A DNA stretch of 41,352 nt, from positions 1-41,352 of the forward strand of contig JAANBB010000364.1 of NCBI GenBank assembly GCA_014621425.1. The letters are read 5' to 3'. Below are positions 1 through 11,281 of this stretch, one piece after another; position 1 is the stretch's first letter, and each line of letters opens with the position of its first letter. The notes under the pieces are model-generated. The model worked only from the letters and a program-made list of their open reading frames with translations. It was not told where the DNA came from and did not search any database. This stretch comes from Cylindrodendrum hubeiense (lineage: Eukaryota > Ascomycota > Sordariomycetes > Hypocreales > Nectriaceae). A program made the position numbers and the translations under genes.

Positions 1-2182
1 CTGAGGGTGGGCTCCAGGGCGTGCACCTGCGCTAGGGCCGCTCCCACTCGCAGCGCAGGTCGGCGCATGTCAGCCCCCTAATGCGCGCCCCTCTGTAACC
101 GTCCCAGCGCCGAGCCCACGACGAGCAGTCCGGGATTGGCGCCAGTTCCTGTGGTGGTGTAGGGCGTTGATTGAATCGGGTTCCGGGGGGCGGTTCAGGC
201 TCGAGATCAAGGCTTGCCCGCTTCTGGAAGCTCGCTGTGCGCAGCCAAGTATGGGAGTTCCGTGATTTGGGATTTCGCAGAAACATGGGGAGCTCAGATC
301 AACCTGTGAATCAACCTCGGTGGAGCAGGTATGCAATTGACGAGCAGCATGTTTGAGCAGAGTCCAGGCGGGAAGTATATAATTTTAACCTCATCTGCTA
401 CAAGTGCCACGAGTGTACTTGACCTGAGATAAAAAGACGAAGAATGAAAGAGAAAGAAAAAAAAGCACTGGACTGTGCTACCTCGCAACGGACCATCGGG
501 GTTGCCTCAGTAGGGGCCGTCGCTCGCTGTTTACTAGGTGTAGTGGACGCCAAGCATCCAACGTCGAATCTCGCAGTGGAGTACTCCCTAGAAAAACCGG
601 GGTTGGAAGGGGGGGGGCGTGTCTCCAAGATTGCGCCAGAAGCAATCATCCCAGCGATGGGCGGACACTACAGCACTTGGCCAGAGCAGGTAAATCTCTC
701 TGGTCGGTGCTCAATCTCTCATCAACAATCACTTCCGGTTCTAGGGGCCCTACCGCACACCTCAAACCGCGAAAACCCAGGAACCGCGGCCGGTGGTGTG
801 CAGGCAAGCGGGCTGCCGGAAAGTCGTCCCCCAATCCCCGACGATGGGAGACGTCAGTATTGACCGTTTCGGGCGGCTGCTGGCTGTGCGCAATCTCAGC
901 CGCCAACCCACCGAGGCATCGCCATCCCCTGCCGCTTTGCCTCTTCCTCGTCCTCGCGGCCTGGTTGGCCTCATGCGCACAGGAGGGAGGTGACAACGGG
1001 TTAGTATGCATGCGACCTAGGCTTGAAAAGTGGTAGTTTCGACCTGCCTTGGTTTTTTTATTTTTCTTTCTTTCTGGAATGGCTCAGCGGCCGTTTGGGC
1101 TGAGGGTCCGGTCCGTCAGGGGAGGCCCGTTTCTCTGTCGGTTTTTGGCTTGCGTGGACTGAGGCGAGTTTCGGTCAATATCGATATCCACAACCCACAC
1201 ATCCACCCCCATGGAAGCTTTCCACTGGGTCTCGCGGACAGGATCCGTCTGCTCGGGAGCGGCGAGGGGACGGCCCCATCAATCCATGCCACGCCATTGA
1301 CAGTCCAGTGCTGTACATAGTACGTAGTACATCACATCGTACATGGTCTATCTTCAGGCGGATGGAGACCCCCCATGTGAGCGTGTCCCTGGCTCCCATC
1401 TTCCCATGCCGTCTGTCCCCTTGTTCCCGCCGTCGCTGAGCTGCATGAAACTGTCCTGACGCGCTCCGTCTTTCGCTCGCCTGCTCTTTGCCAGTCGTCG
1501 TCATCATCAGCCTTCCTTCCTCCTCCGCGCGTTCCCCCTTCGTCCCTCGCTGTCGCCGACTTCGTGTAGACTGTCCGCGTATACCACACCTTCTCACGCT
1601 TCCACGCTCCCACTCCCACGCGGCTAATTCTTTTTTTGGCAATCGCGGTTTCACTCCCTCTCCTTCACCTTCTATTCCTCCCATTCCTTTTCTCTATTAT
1701 CTGGTCGCTGAGATCCGCGTATCGTTCCCCCGCAGGTCAGCCAACCGGGTACCAGACTCGCAGTATTCCACCCGCCTTCATCCACCAACGATCATCCACC
1801 AACGACCATCCACCAACGTACGCATACCTGTCGACAGTCTTCTCCATTCCCTATTCCCAGTCATTCGCTCGTCTGGTCCCCAAAGTCAAACCTGACACCC
1901 GTTGCATGGTCTCTACCCAACACTCCTTGGCGATTTCCTAGCTTGCCCCGGCCTTCATTCCTTTCTTGGGCATCCCCAGTCTTTTCCGGCCAAACATCCC
2001 ACGCTTCGTTCCCCTCCTTGGGCCCTTTTGCCGCCCACCCCCCATCCGCCTTCGGTGGTTGAGTACGTGTTGCTGCCGGCTCAGCGAGTGTGCCCACCCC
2101 ACCGTTCGTCGTTCCGTCCGTCCTGCCCTCCTTGGGTGTGTTATTTATTATCTCGCTCTGCCTCTCGCCTGTTTGAATCATC
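1..2182. other. Non-coding region and CT-rich leader upstream of the MFS gene
   Basis: I see no convincing gene here. The open frames are short and resemble no family. From about 1480 to 2180 the + strand is strongly pyrimidine-rich, which is common in promoters and 5' leaders of well-expressed filamentous-fungal genes and fits the MFS start at 2183. A cluster of GTACAT/GTAC words lies at about 1313-1345 and a 14-bp triplicate at 1779-1820. Confidence 0.6.
1779..1820. repeat. Three tandem copies of a 14-bp unit
   Basis: Three contiguous copies of a unit beginning CATCCACCAACG differ only in their last two bases (AT, AC, TA), at 1779-1792, 1793-1806 and 1807-1820. They lie in the CT-rich leader about 360 bp upstream of the MFS start codon. 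A role in regulation is possible but unproven. Confidence 0.8.
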
Positions 2183-4274
2183 ATGCCTGTCCGGCCTTCC
2201 AACAGCGAAGCCGTGTCAGCCCCCCTGGACTCCCGAGGTCATCGGCGCCGGAAATCCCGGCCTGTCCTAAGTAACTCCGAAGATATCTCCGCAGAAATCA
2301 CCGCCAACATCGCCATGGATAACTTCGAGGAAAAAGACACCGACGTTGAGTCTAGGTTCCGCGAGGAGCCCCAACAGCCCGTCCAAAAGGGTCCTGTCAG
2401 CTGGATGTCACTGCCCCGAAAAGACCAGCTGCTCGTGTTATTCATCGGACGTCTCGCCGATTTCCTCCAGGTCGCTTCATTACAGGCCTATGTTTTCTAC
2501 CAGCTCAAACACATGAACAGCGACCTCTCTGATTCCCGCATTTCAGAAAGAGCCGGTATCTTGCAAGGTTGCTTTACCGGCGCTCAGGTTTGCACCGCTA
2601 TCCTCTGGGGCAATATTGCCGATGCCAGCTGGTGCGGTCGCAAGTGGGCGTTGATTATTGGTCTTGGAGGCACAGCCCTCTCTTGTATAGGATATGGATT
2701 CTCGACCACTTTCTTCTGGGCGGCGTTTTGGAGAGTGTTTGGAGGTGCTATTAACGGTACCGTTGGTATCATGTAAGTGGTCTTTTTTCTTCTTCTTTTT
2801 TCTTAAGATTCCAAAAAGGTCTGAGAAGATGGGCGTGAGTGAGTGGAAGAGGAATGTGATTTGGGAGTGGAGACGACTGAGAGGGAGTGAGGTGCAGAAT
2901 ATTGAGAATCATTGCGCATGATACTAACCCGGGAATCAGTCGAACCATGATTTCAGAAATCACCGTCGAGAAGAGGTTTCAATCTCGAGCCTTTTTGCTT
3001 CTACCCCTGAGCTTCAACGCTGCCAGCATGCTCGGCCCAAGTTCGTTCTCCCCTCACCTCTCCCATGATGAGCATTCGCTAACCATTCCACTGAAGTCAT
3101 GGGCGGTCTCCTGGCTGATCCTACCACAACTCTCCCCGACTACTTTAGCGAAGGTGCCATCTTCGGGTTCCAGTGGATCCGTGACTATCCCTTTGCTCTA
3201 CCTAGCATCCTCAATGCCATCTTCCTCGGCTTCTCCACCCTCGTCACCTTCCTGTTCCTTGAAGAGGTATGCTCTCTTGTGCCCCAGTCCAACAAGTTCC
3301 CCGAACTAACTCTCCGCCAGACCTCCAAGGATCGACGAAACAGGTACGACCCCGGCCTCCATCTCGGCTACCGCATGAGGCACAGCTTCGCCAACCTCTT
3401 GGGCCCTAAGTTCATGGGTGGCTATGCTCAAGTCCCTCTCTGGGAACAGGGCGAATCCGCAAGCGACAAGGCCGCCGCCGCCGCCGCAGCAAAGTCGGGT
3501 AAGAAGTTGGGCAAACTTCCCTTCTCCCGCATCTGGACCCGCAACGTCATCTTCACTCTCATCAACAGCGCCTTTTACGACTTCCAGCTCGGTGCCTTCA
3601 CCAACATCTGGTCGCTCTTCCTCTCGACGCCTCGCTACGGAACCCCCAGCACTACTCCCGAAACTGAGAAAGTGTACTCTCGGTCTCTCCCCTTGCTCTT
3701 CACCGGCGGCCTGGGCATGCCAGCCTCGACTGTCGGCGTGGCGAGCTCGTTCCTCGGCCTCCTGGGCATGATCCTCCAGTTCACCCTTTACCCACCGGTC
3801 CAGGCCCGCCTCGGCACTATGCGCTCCTTCCGATGGTTCCTTATCCTATTCCCCGTGGCGTACTTTATAGGCCCTTATCTCTCTATCCTGCCCTCCTCCA
3901 CACAGCCTCCGGAGGCGGCATCTGGATCCTGGATCTGGGCTGGAATCATCCTCATCCTGCTATTGCAGGTCATGGCCCGAACCTTCACCCTGCCGGCCAC
4001 CATCATCCTACTCAACAACTGCAGTCCACACCCGAGTGTGCTGGGCACGGTCCACGGACTGGGCCAGAGCGTGTCGGCCGCGTTCCGAACCGTCGGCCCT
4101 GTGGTAGGTGGCTGGTGGTATGGATACGGTCTTGACATCGGAATGGTGGCCTGGGGATGGTGGGGAGTTGCTGCTGTTGCGGTGCTCGGATGCGGCACTG
4201 CCTTGATGATGCATGAGGGTTCTGGACATGAGATCTTCCTCGAAGGAGAGCTTGAAGAGATGGATGATGAATGA
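2183..4274 (+). CDS. MFS transporter, ZIFL/YCR023C-like
   Basis: Predicted major facilitator superfamily membrane transporter of about 604 aa. My model has four exons: 2183-2772, 2940-3040, 3097-3266 and 3321-4274; the phases agree and there is one stop. A hydrophilic N-terminus of about 70 residues precedes the first membrane helix (LLVLFIGRLADFLQVASLQA). The loop 2-3 region holds GNIADASWCGRKWAL, the MFS G-x-x-x-D-x-x-G-R-[RK] signature, and GPIMGGLLADP follows helix 5 across the second intron. This layout is typical of the fungal relatives of yeast YCR023C and plant ZIFL proteins, so the substrate is unknown (metal, drug or organic acid are all possible). Intron 1 has donor GTAAGT and branch site CTAAC. 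Intron 2 starts with the unusual GTTCGT. Intron 3 (3267-3320) is 54 nt with no stop, so an unspliced reading frame stays open. The start at 2183 is the first ATG after the CT-rich leader. Confidence 0.88.
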
Positions 4275-4694
4275 CACGGCTTTAATCATATTCCCTAAGC
4301 GATGGGCGCAGAATACCCAACAATAGAAATTCCTTTATTTGTTCATTTTCGTCTGCCTCATTAAAAGTGATATCGAAGTCAAATTCTTCATGCTAGATCT
4401 AGAAACTGAGTGTTGGCATAACAATCTGCCGCCTTGGTAATGTAGAAAGTCTATCATGATGTCGTAAAGAAAATCCATGAAGCCCATGTAACATCAGATT
4501 GGGTATCTGGAAAATGAGGCTCCTACTCCGCCAGTGCATCTTCTATCATCCAAACTTGAAACCTTGCCATGACCGTAAAATCCTTTCCTCGACGGCTTGA
4601 GAGTGAACCATCCCACCTATTATATCAAATCTTCTCCCTTCTGAACCAGTGACCAAGAATAGCCGCTCGACATATCCCAAGCTGTGCCGACTTG
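4275..4694. other. Convergent intergenic spacer
   Basis: This 420-bp spacer lies between the 3' ends of the MFS gene (+) and the Trk gene (-). It presumably holds both 3' untranslated regions. I see no gene or clear structured element in it. Confidence 0.5.
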
Positions 4695-7325
4695 CTAATT
4701 CTCGATAACAGATACCCTAGACCGCGGCCTCTCCAGGTCCAGGGTATCGCTATCATCGTTCCAAACGGAATTTTCGTCAGGTAGCACAATGGCCCGATCA
4801 AGGGCATATGGTAGGCCACGGTGACGGCCTCGCAACATCATCGCGCAGAGGACGAGCTTGCTAAACGTCGAGAACTGGCTGCAAAACGAGGTAGAGACGG
4901 TAGGATATCCAAGGCTGAGACCGACGTTTCCACTGCGAAAGACCAACTGATTAGGCGGAACTTAAATGAAATAGGATGGATGGACCTACTAGGCGGAGAC
5001 GACTTCAAACAAAATGGGGAAAACAGTAAAGGCCTGGGAATGGTCAGTAAAGATTTAGTCTCAAAGCAGTTAGGTAAAATACCGGGTCATTGGTGTCCAT
5101 GATACGGCGGGACTCGGCAGCACATATCGCGAAAATACCCGCAAATATATACCATAAATCGAAACTCAGCTGGTTTCGTAGATGGGTCATGAGATACGAC
5201 GTGCCCTTCTCGTCCGGATCTTCCGGCTGACGAGGATTATATTGCCCTAATGACCGCTCCTCATACGTGTTGGATGAACGGATGGCGATGGCAATTGGGT
5301 ACGCGGAAATATACATCATAACCAGCAAGCTCAGCTGCACAGCCGGGTCCACGGCAGCAAGGTTGAAGCTGGCAGTACCGGTGTGCCGCGAGCTAACGGA
5401 CTGGAAGATGGCGGCGGCGAGACGCTGGCCACCGGGCAGGTTCGTGACGGCTGTATTGTCCAGGTCCAGCGCGATGATGAGCACTATGTCAACCACATTG
5501 AGAATAATCAGGAGGCCGGCGAGCGCCCACGTCGGCCCGCTGGGGAAGAGCAGCGTGTAGCAGCGGCGCGGGTGGTTGAGGAGAAACGAGAGGGGTTCCT
5601 GAATGGATGAGCGCTTGGGCGCGAGCTTCGACATGGTCCAGATGAGGAGCCGGAGGAAGATGGGGTAGAAGGTATGGCCAGCTAGGGCCATGAAGCTCAT
5701 CATGAGCATAGGGGCTGGGGCGTCGTTGAATGAGATCATGGAGTCGGGGGTCAGGGTAAAGCCCAGATTACTAGTCATTGTTTGCGCAGTGTAAAATGCC
5801 CTGTACGAGTGAGATGATGAATGGGTGAATGATGGAGGGCTTCCACTCACCAAAAGTGCTTGTTCTGGCCACATTCTTCGATGTAGTTGGGATACTTGGG
5901 ATCCGCGTACTGGATCCAACCAAGGAGGAGGATAAACCCAAAGAAGTGAAGCCCAAAGAAGTAAGCTATTCACATTAGCAAGTTCCACAGCATAAACAGC
6001 AACCGGGACTTACAGAGAACAATCTTGAGCAAAAGCTTCAAGGTCCTGTACTCAATCCCGCCCAACTCCTCACGATCCTCCGACGTCATATTGTGGAAAA
6101 GTGAGTTCCGCCCCACCGTGACTTCACGCGAAAGCTGGGGGAAGTCACCAACCGCCAGCGTCGGTTGTTGTTGTGTTGCCGATGGTGGGCGGGGCTCCTT
6201 GCGAGGTTCGATGTGGCCGAGGATGAACATGGACGATGCCACAGTAGCGACTCGTTCCATGGAGCGAGCCTCAGATAGCTGGGGTCCATCAGTGCGGCGA
6301 CGGCGGATAGTCGGGTGGAAAGGTGTATTTGGGCTTGGAATTTCTTCGATGCGAAGATCTGGCTTTGTTAGCAGGAGGGGCGGTGGTTGTGAGAAGTGTA
6401 TATACCATCTCGGCTTACACGGCCGTCCCTGAGCTCGACAAGTGGTTGCCCTAGGTTTCAGTTAGTCTCCAGTGAAGCAATAAGTTATGGGCCATCATTT
6501 TACCCCGGTCGCGGTCGCGAGGGCCAGGAATATACAGCGCAGCGTCCCTTCTGGGATGGAGGTTTGTCGAAGGATCAAACGTGATGCGTGGTTCCGGCTC
6601 TTCGCTCTTCTCGTCGCCGAGATCCCGATTTTTCTTCTCGGGCGAATCTTTTGGGACTGGACCTTTTCGATTTCCCGTTTGGTCATTTGATTCCCTGTGC
6701 CCTGCCAGAACGCTGTCAATGCCACTTGCAATGGCCGAGGTAGCACGGTCGTCTGGAGTGTCGGTGGGAGAAGACTTGGTGCCCCCCTCAACATCATCGT
6801 CCTGAGGGCGACGTGACGGCCGTCGCAGGTGAGGACCTTTAGGCGCAAGATTAATTAGCTTGTGACGGGTATAGAGAGCGTGAGTCGGGGCGAACCGGCT
6901 TGTATCAGATGGTTCCGGAACCACCAGAGTCGCACTACCACAACCATAATATTGACAAAAGCAAGGTTGGTGAACATGGGCACAAAGTACATGAACAGCT
7001 GCTGATACGTTTTGAGAATCTTCAGGTCGACCCTATTGGCCGTTGAACATTGTTAGTTGCCCGTACTGGACCCTGGCAAATATCCGGCCACTCACGTATT
7101 CAGCCCCGACTCGGTCGAGGAGCTGACTCCAAAAAAGTAACTATCGACCGCGCTCAGATTGCCGTACGGATAGAGGATGGCCAGGCTCATAAGGCCCATA
7201 ACAATGATGTACGCATCTGCAGGCAAGGGTTATTTGCAGCCCCATCACCACCTCGCGGAGGAACATCGCGTCTTGGTACTGCACTTACAATGCAGGGTCA
7301 CAAAGTTGAGTGAGGGGCGCCACAT
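4695..7325 (-). CDS. Trk-type potassium transporter
   Basis: K+ uptake protein of the TrkH/Trk family in the plasma membrane, about 710 aa. Ten exons fit in phase: 7325-7289, 7216-7096, 7032-6896, 6836-6504, 6450-6406, 6358-6014, 5965-5851, 5800-5083, 5033-4990, 4932-4695. All four pore-loop filters with their key glycines are present: SSSTESG (44-50), TSNLGFT (near G391), SRHTGT (G519) and SAYGNVGLS (G636 region). A long hydrophilic loop between the first and second pore units (about 100-330) is typical of fungal Trk proteins and contains IEEIPSP and the conserved FHNMTSEDREELGGIEYR. Splicing of the last two introns restores AFTVFPILFEVVSAYGNVG. Intron 3 uses a GTTCGC donor and is the least certain join, though it yields the expected WWFRNHLIQAGPHLRRP. 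The start is the first ATG in frame; a stop lies upstream without another ATG. The N-terminus is short, so an additional 5' exon cannot be excluded. Confidence 0.92.
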
Positions 7326-8565
7326 GGTTTCGTGCTTTGGGACGTAGCGCAGAGGACGTCGCCCGGAATGACCTCGTCTAACAGGTTCGCGACGACGCTG
7401 TGGACGAGGAAATGGGACGCTTGCAGTGCCGTGTTCCGAGCGTCAGTCTATATCTTAGGGCAGTAGGTTAGATACGGAAGAGAAGGCAGGACAGGCGATG
7501 AGCGAATTAATGCCAAGCCGTCAACGGCCTGTCCGCAGCCATGATTGCGGCGACGGGAAGTGGTGCATCATCTAATGAAGGGGGCCGTCTAACGCCAGCA
7601 CGGTACCGCAGCACAGCCGCATTCTGGCAAGGGACCGGGCGTTGTCATTGCCGCGTTAAGAATTGACCCGGTCGAGCCCCGTTGCGTAATGGGCCGAGAC
7701 ATGGTTGGATCGGCATCTGATGCCTCATGGCCGAGAACAGCCGGCCCTCGATGCTCTACCCTGATTGCTAGCGGGAATGGCGGTGGACGAGAGGAGCGGG
7801 AGGCCTCGCCATGCCCGTTTCGGTAATCTGAGAAGTGACCAGTCGGGGGGTCTACGCCGCCATGTGATATGACGACACTGGTGGAATGGCCGGATCAATG
7901 GGATTGTTACCGAGTGAGCAATCTGTACACCGTACCTGTAGATTAGACGGTTATCGCTGGTGGTGGCTGTGCTGGATGGGCCCAAGATATGACGATTGCG
8001 GATCTTGAAACCACCAATCCCGAGTCAAATCTCACGACAAAAAAGCTACGCAGGGTCCGTAAGCGTAAGCTAAAATAACCTTTATTCTCCGTTCGTATCG
8101 GTCCTTCAACATGATTGTCTTGTTGCTTGGCAGTTTCATGAGACTGAAGCTATGGGAGCTTGTTCGGTGTCCCATGTTCGGCCGTCCCCCCGCTTTCTTA
8201 TGATTCAGTCCGATTCCATGTGGGATCAACGAATTGGGCCTCAAGACCATGGACGTGGGATTTCTATGGCGCTGAAACATTATTCTAATTCCGTCACAGT
8301 ATTTGCGACTTTAATGCAGGGCGAGTCTTGAAAGAAAGTGAGGACAATCGCCTGGTACCTACCTTCCTACACGTGCTGTCATGTCACATGACCCCGAGTT
8401 TAATGATTGTTTGCGTCCCGCTAAAACGCGGTCGCAGACGAAAGAAGGTACGTACTTCGCGCTCCCGACGCGTTGGACGGCAGCTCGACTTCATCTTCGC
8501 ATCACCGGCAAATGTTAGCCATCGCGACTTTTTTTTAATCGCACAGGCTACCCCAATCTCTCCCG
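7326..8565. other. Divergent promoter region (Trk / AT-hook gene)
   Basis: This 1.24-kb interval separates two divergently transcribed genes and should hold both promoters. Only short open frames without family resemblance occur. A poly-T stretch near 8528-8536 sits just before the AT-hook start codon. Confidence 0.5.
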
Positions 8566-10821
8566 ATGAATTTCGGATTCTCAGACGATGCCTCTGGCTC
8601 GTCGACTAATTGGCTGGGCTTCGGGCGCACTCCGCGCAACGTGGGCGCATCCTCACCTGGAATCATCGCCGCAAGCCCCAACGAGCTCAACCCTGATGAG
8701 ACTTCGTTCGCCGAGTCGTATCGTCCAGAAACTTCGCCGCTGTTCAACCCGATGTTCTCGCCTCAGTCCGACCCTCTTGATGCGACCCCTCAGTCAGGGT
8801 TGACCTCCAACCCTGTCCCAGGCTGGGACTTGCAACGCGACTCGGCGCCCGTCGAAACCAACAGCCGTCCATCATCGCCATTGGTTCGCGACGCTCGTGC
8901 GCAAAGTCTCGATTTATCTACAGAACTGGAGAAGCCGGCGCCTGTGGAGAAGACCGATGCCCAGGACCCTGTCGATAGTGCATCTCGCGAGCAGTCGCTT
9001 CTTCAAGAATCGGCTGCGCGATCCGCGGATGACGAGACCACTGAAGCGCAAACCGCCGAAGAGGCTAAGCAAGACGCGATGGATGTTGGAGAATCGGGCG
9101 AGACTGAAGTACAGGATCAGGAACTTGGCGCTGAAGATGCGGCCGAAAAGGACGACGTGCAGGGCACCGAGGGACAGGCAGCAACAACAGAGTCTCTGGG
9201 ATCACAATCGCCTACCTCGTCTATCCCCAATGAGGCACACCGGTCAGAGGCTGAGGAAATGGTTGTCGACTCCGAGCCTCTTGAAGAAAGTCAGCACTCT
9301 CCCAGCAGCGAAGTCGACGCGGACGAATCTGCCATCCCACCCCCGTCGACCGCGAAGCGATCCCGACGGAATGGCAGCCAGATGCTAAACGCGGCTGCCA
9401 AGTCGATCGTCAAGAACATCGATGGGCCCCGCAAGCGTCTTTCGTTTGTCCCTTGGTCACCAGCTTTCAAGTCAACTCCTGTCTCAGCGAAAAAGCGAGG
9501 GCGCAAGTCGATGCCGGCTAGAATCGATGCTGAGACTCCCAGAAAACGCGGCCGTCCGAGGAAGAGCGACGCTGTCGCGACCCCGGCTACGATTACTCCA
9601 GGCGCCAAAAGAGGACGACCCAGGAAATCTGATGCGGCACTCCCAGTCGTGACTAGTGCCACAAAGACACGGGCGCCTCCAACGCCCCGCCAAACCACGA
9701 ACATCCAAAATACCCCGGGAAAGTCTTCCCTCAAAGCCGTTCAGTCCAACTCGACAGCAGCGACTCCAAACAAGACTCCAAACAAGGTTGGTCGTCCCCG
9801 CAAGACGCCAGCTAAAGACACACCGTCTGCCGCAGCTACGGAAACCCCCAAGCGACGCGGTCGACCACCCAAGAATGCTCTCCAGCCTTCATCGGCGAAG
9901 TCTGCAGTCTCCGGGAAAGACACTGATGAGGCGCTTCCTGCTAAGCGCACTCGCGTTATTCCACCCCGTGTCGTGCCATCCCCTGCGAAGCGAGGACGAC
10001 CTACCAGGAAGGCCGCAGCGCCAGCGCCAAAGCCTGCACCAGCCTCCAAGCCTACTACTACACGAGGCCGCCGAGCTGCTGTAAAATCTGACAGCAATGA
10101 TACTGCTGCAGCTGCAGCTCCTGTCGAGCCACCCAAGAGACGCGGGCGTCCCCTGAAGAACGCGGCCGCATCTAAGACAAAGGAGGCGGTTGCGAAGCCC
10201 GAACCGAAGAAACGCGGACGGCCTGCCGCAACTGTTACAGAGACTGCCACCGTCCCAGCGCCGAAAAAGCGCGGCAGAGCGGCTCAGGCAACAGCTGAAA
10301 ATGCTGTCCTGCCAGAAGCCAAGCCAAGAGGACGCCCGAAGCGCGCTGAGCCGGCGGCCGATGTGCCCGAGCCCCCCGCAAAGAGACAGCGAACAACACG
10401 AGGCGCAGAAGCCCCAGCCGTTGAAACCCCAGCCGCTCCAGCGCGAAGAACAGGACGCGGCGCAGCCAAGGCGACCGCCGAGAAGGATACCACAACCGCT
10501 CCCGCAAAGCCCACACGCTCAAAGCCTGACGCTGCTCCGGCTGCGGCCGACCCGCCAAAGGCGACTCGTGGTCGCGCCGCTACAAAGGTAGCCGCGGAGA
10601 AGCCAGCACCGAAACCCCCCGGTCGCGCCGCCAAGTCCGGTAAAGGTGAACTCCCAAGCTCCAAAACCGCGGTGGAGGAAGAGCCGCCAAAGCGGGCAAG
10701 CGGTCGCGGTGCTGCTCCGACAGGCGTGGTGAAGAAGGCCGCGGTAGCGAAGAAGGCTCCGGCAGCGAAGAAGGCCCCGGTGGCGGCTGCGCCGCGACGG
10801 GCCTTGAGATCGAGAGGATAG
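8566..10821 (+). CDS. AT-hook repeat protein with histone-H1-like tail
   Basis: Single-exon gene for a 751-aa, largely disordered nuclear protein, presumed to bind AT-rich DNA through AT-hooks. The N-terminal part (about 1-250) is acidic and Ser/Glu/Asp-rich. From about residue 309 there is a series of AT-hook cores: RKRGRPRKS (about 325), AKRGRPRKS (348), VGRPRKTP (408), RRGRPPKN (428), KRGRPTRK (474), RRGRPLKN (523), KKRGRPAA (548) and PRGRPKRA (585). That is eight GRP cores, plus weaker RGR variants at about 309, 498, 566 and 667. The C-terminus has Ala/Lys/Pro repeats (AKKAPAAKKAP) like linker-histone tails and ends RRALRSRG. No enzyme domain is visible. A role in chromatin organisation or transcription is inferred from composition. 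The start has no upstream in-frame competitor that looks coding. Confidence 0.9.
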   Translation: MNFGFSDDASGSSTNWLGFGRTPRNVGASSPGIIAASPNELNPDETSFAESYRPETSPLFNPMFSPQSDPLDATPQSGLTSNPVPGWDLQRDSAPVETNSRPSSPLVRDARAQSLDLSTELEKPAPVEKTDAQDPVDSASREQSLLQESAARSADDETTEAQTAEEAKQDAMDVGESGETEVQDQELGAEDAAEKDDVQGTEGQAATTESLGSQSPTSSIPNEAHRSEAEEMVVDSEPLEESQHSPSSEVDADESAIPPPSTAKRSRRNGSQMLNAAAKSIVKNIDGPRKRLSFVPWSPAFKSTPVSAKKRGRKSMPARIDAETPRKRGRPRKSDAVATPATITPGAKRGRPRKSDAALPVVTSATKTRAPPTPRQTTNIQNTPGKSSLKAVQSNSTAATPNKTPNKVGRPRKTPAKDTPSAAATETPKRRGRPPKNALQPSSAKSAVSGKDTDEALPAKRTRVIPPRVVPSPAKRGRPTRKAAAPAPKPAPASKPTTTRGRRAAVKSDSNDTAAAAAPVEPPKRRGRPLKNAAASKTKEAVAKPEPKKRGRPAATVTETATVPAPKKRGRAAQATAENAVLPEAKPRGRPKRAEPAADVPEPPAKRQRTTRGAEAPAVETPAAPARRTGRGAAKATAEKDTTTAPAKPTRSKPDAAPAAADPPKATRGRAATKVAAEKPAPKPPGRAAKSGKGELPSSKTAVEEEPPKRASGRGAAPTGVVKKAAVAKKAPAAKKAPVAAAPRRALRSRG

Positions 10822-11281
10822 AATGTTTATGGAAATGGGGTGTGGCTATATTGATCAAGGAATAACGGCTAAAGAGGTAGTATGGTCCAGGGACACGGGT
10901 TCGGTATCGGGTTATCAATGAAAGGCGGCGCTGCATAGTGTTCAAAACTCAAGAATTGCTAAGGGATATCTCAATTGCTATAAGAAATACATGACATGGG
11001 GGTTTCGCGCCTTGCTACCCACCATTAAACCTGCTGGTGCAAACTACCAGATGTGACTGGCTGGCCGCTACTTTTATACCAAGCCAACGCTGATGGGTAA
11101 GGTACAAACGATACAAACATGGAGTCCCCTTATTCTGGGGATCCTAAGCGCTACTAAACACATCAAACTAATCCTCCAACTTCTTATCACACGCGAGACG
11201 TTATCAGCTCGCAGAGTTTATAGCTTTTTGTCCTCCTTCATTCTCCAGGGACCCTATGGTCAACAAACCGGACGTGCCACA
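10822..11281. other. Convergent intergenic spacer
   Basis: This 460-bp stretch lies between the 3' ends of the AT-hook gene (+) and the AAA ATPase gene (-). I see no gene in it. A long + strand open frame starting at 11093 is mostly the antisense of the ATPase exon. Confidence 0.5.

Noticed and set aside
444..863. 139-codon + strand open frame in the left non-coding region
   Set aside because: No family resemblance, low-quality composition, and no splice or promoter context.
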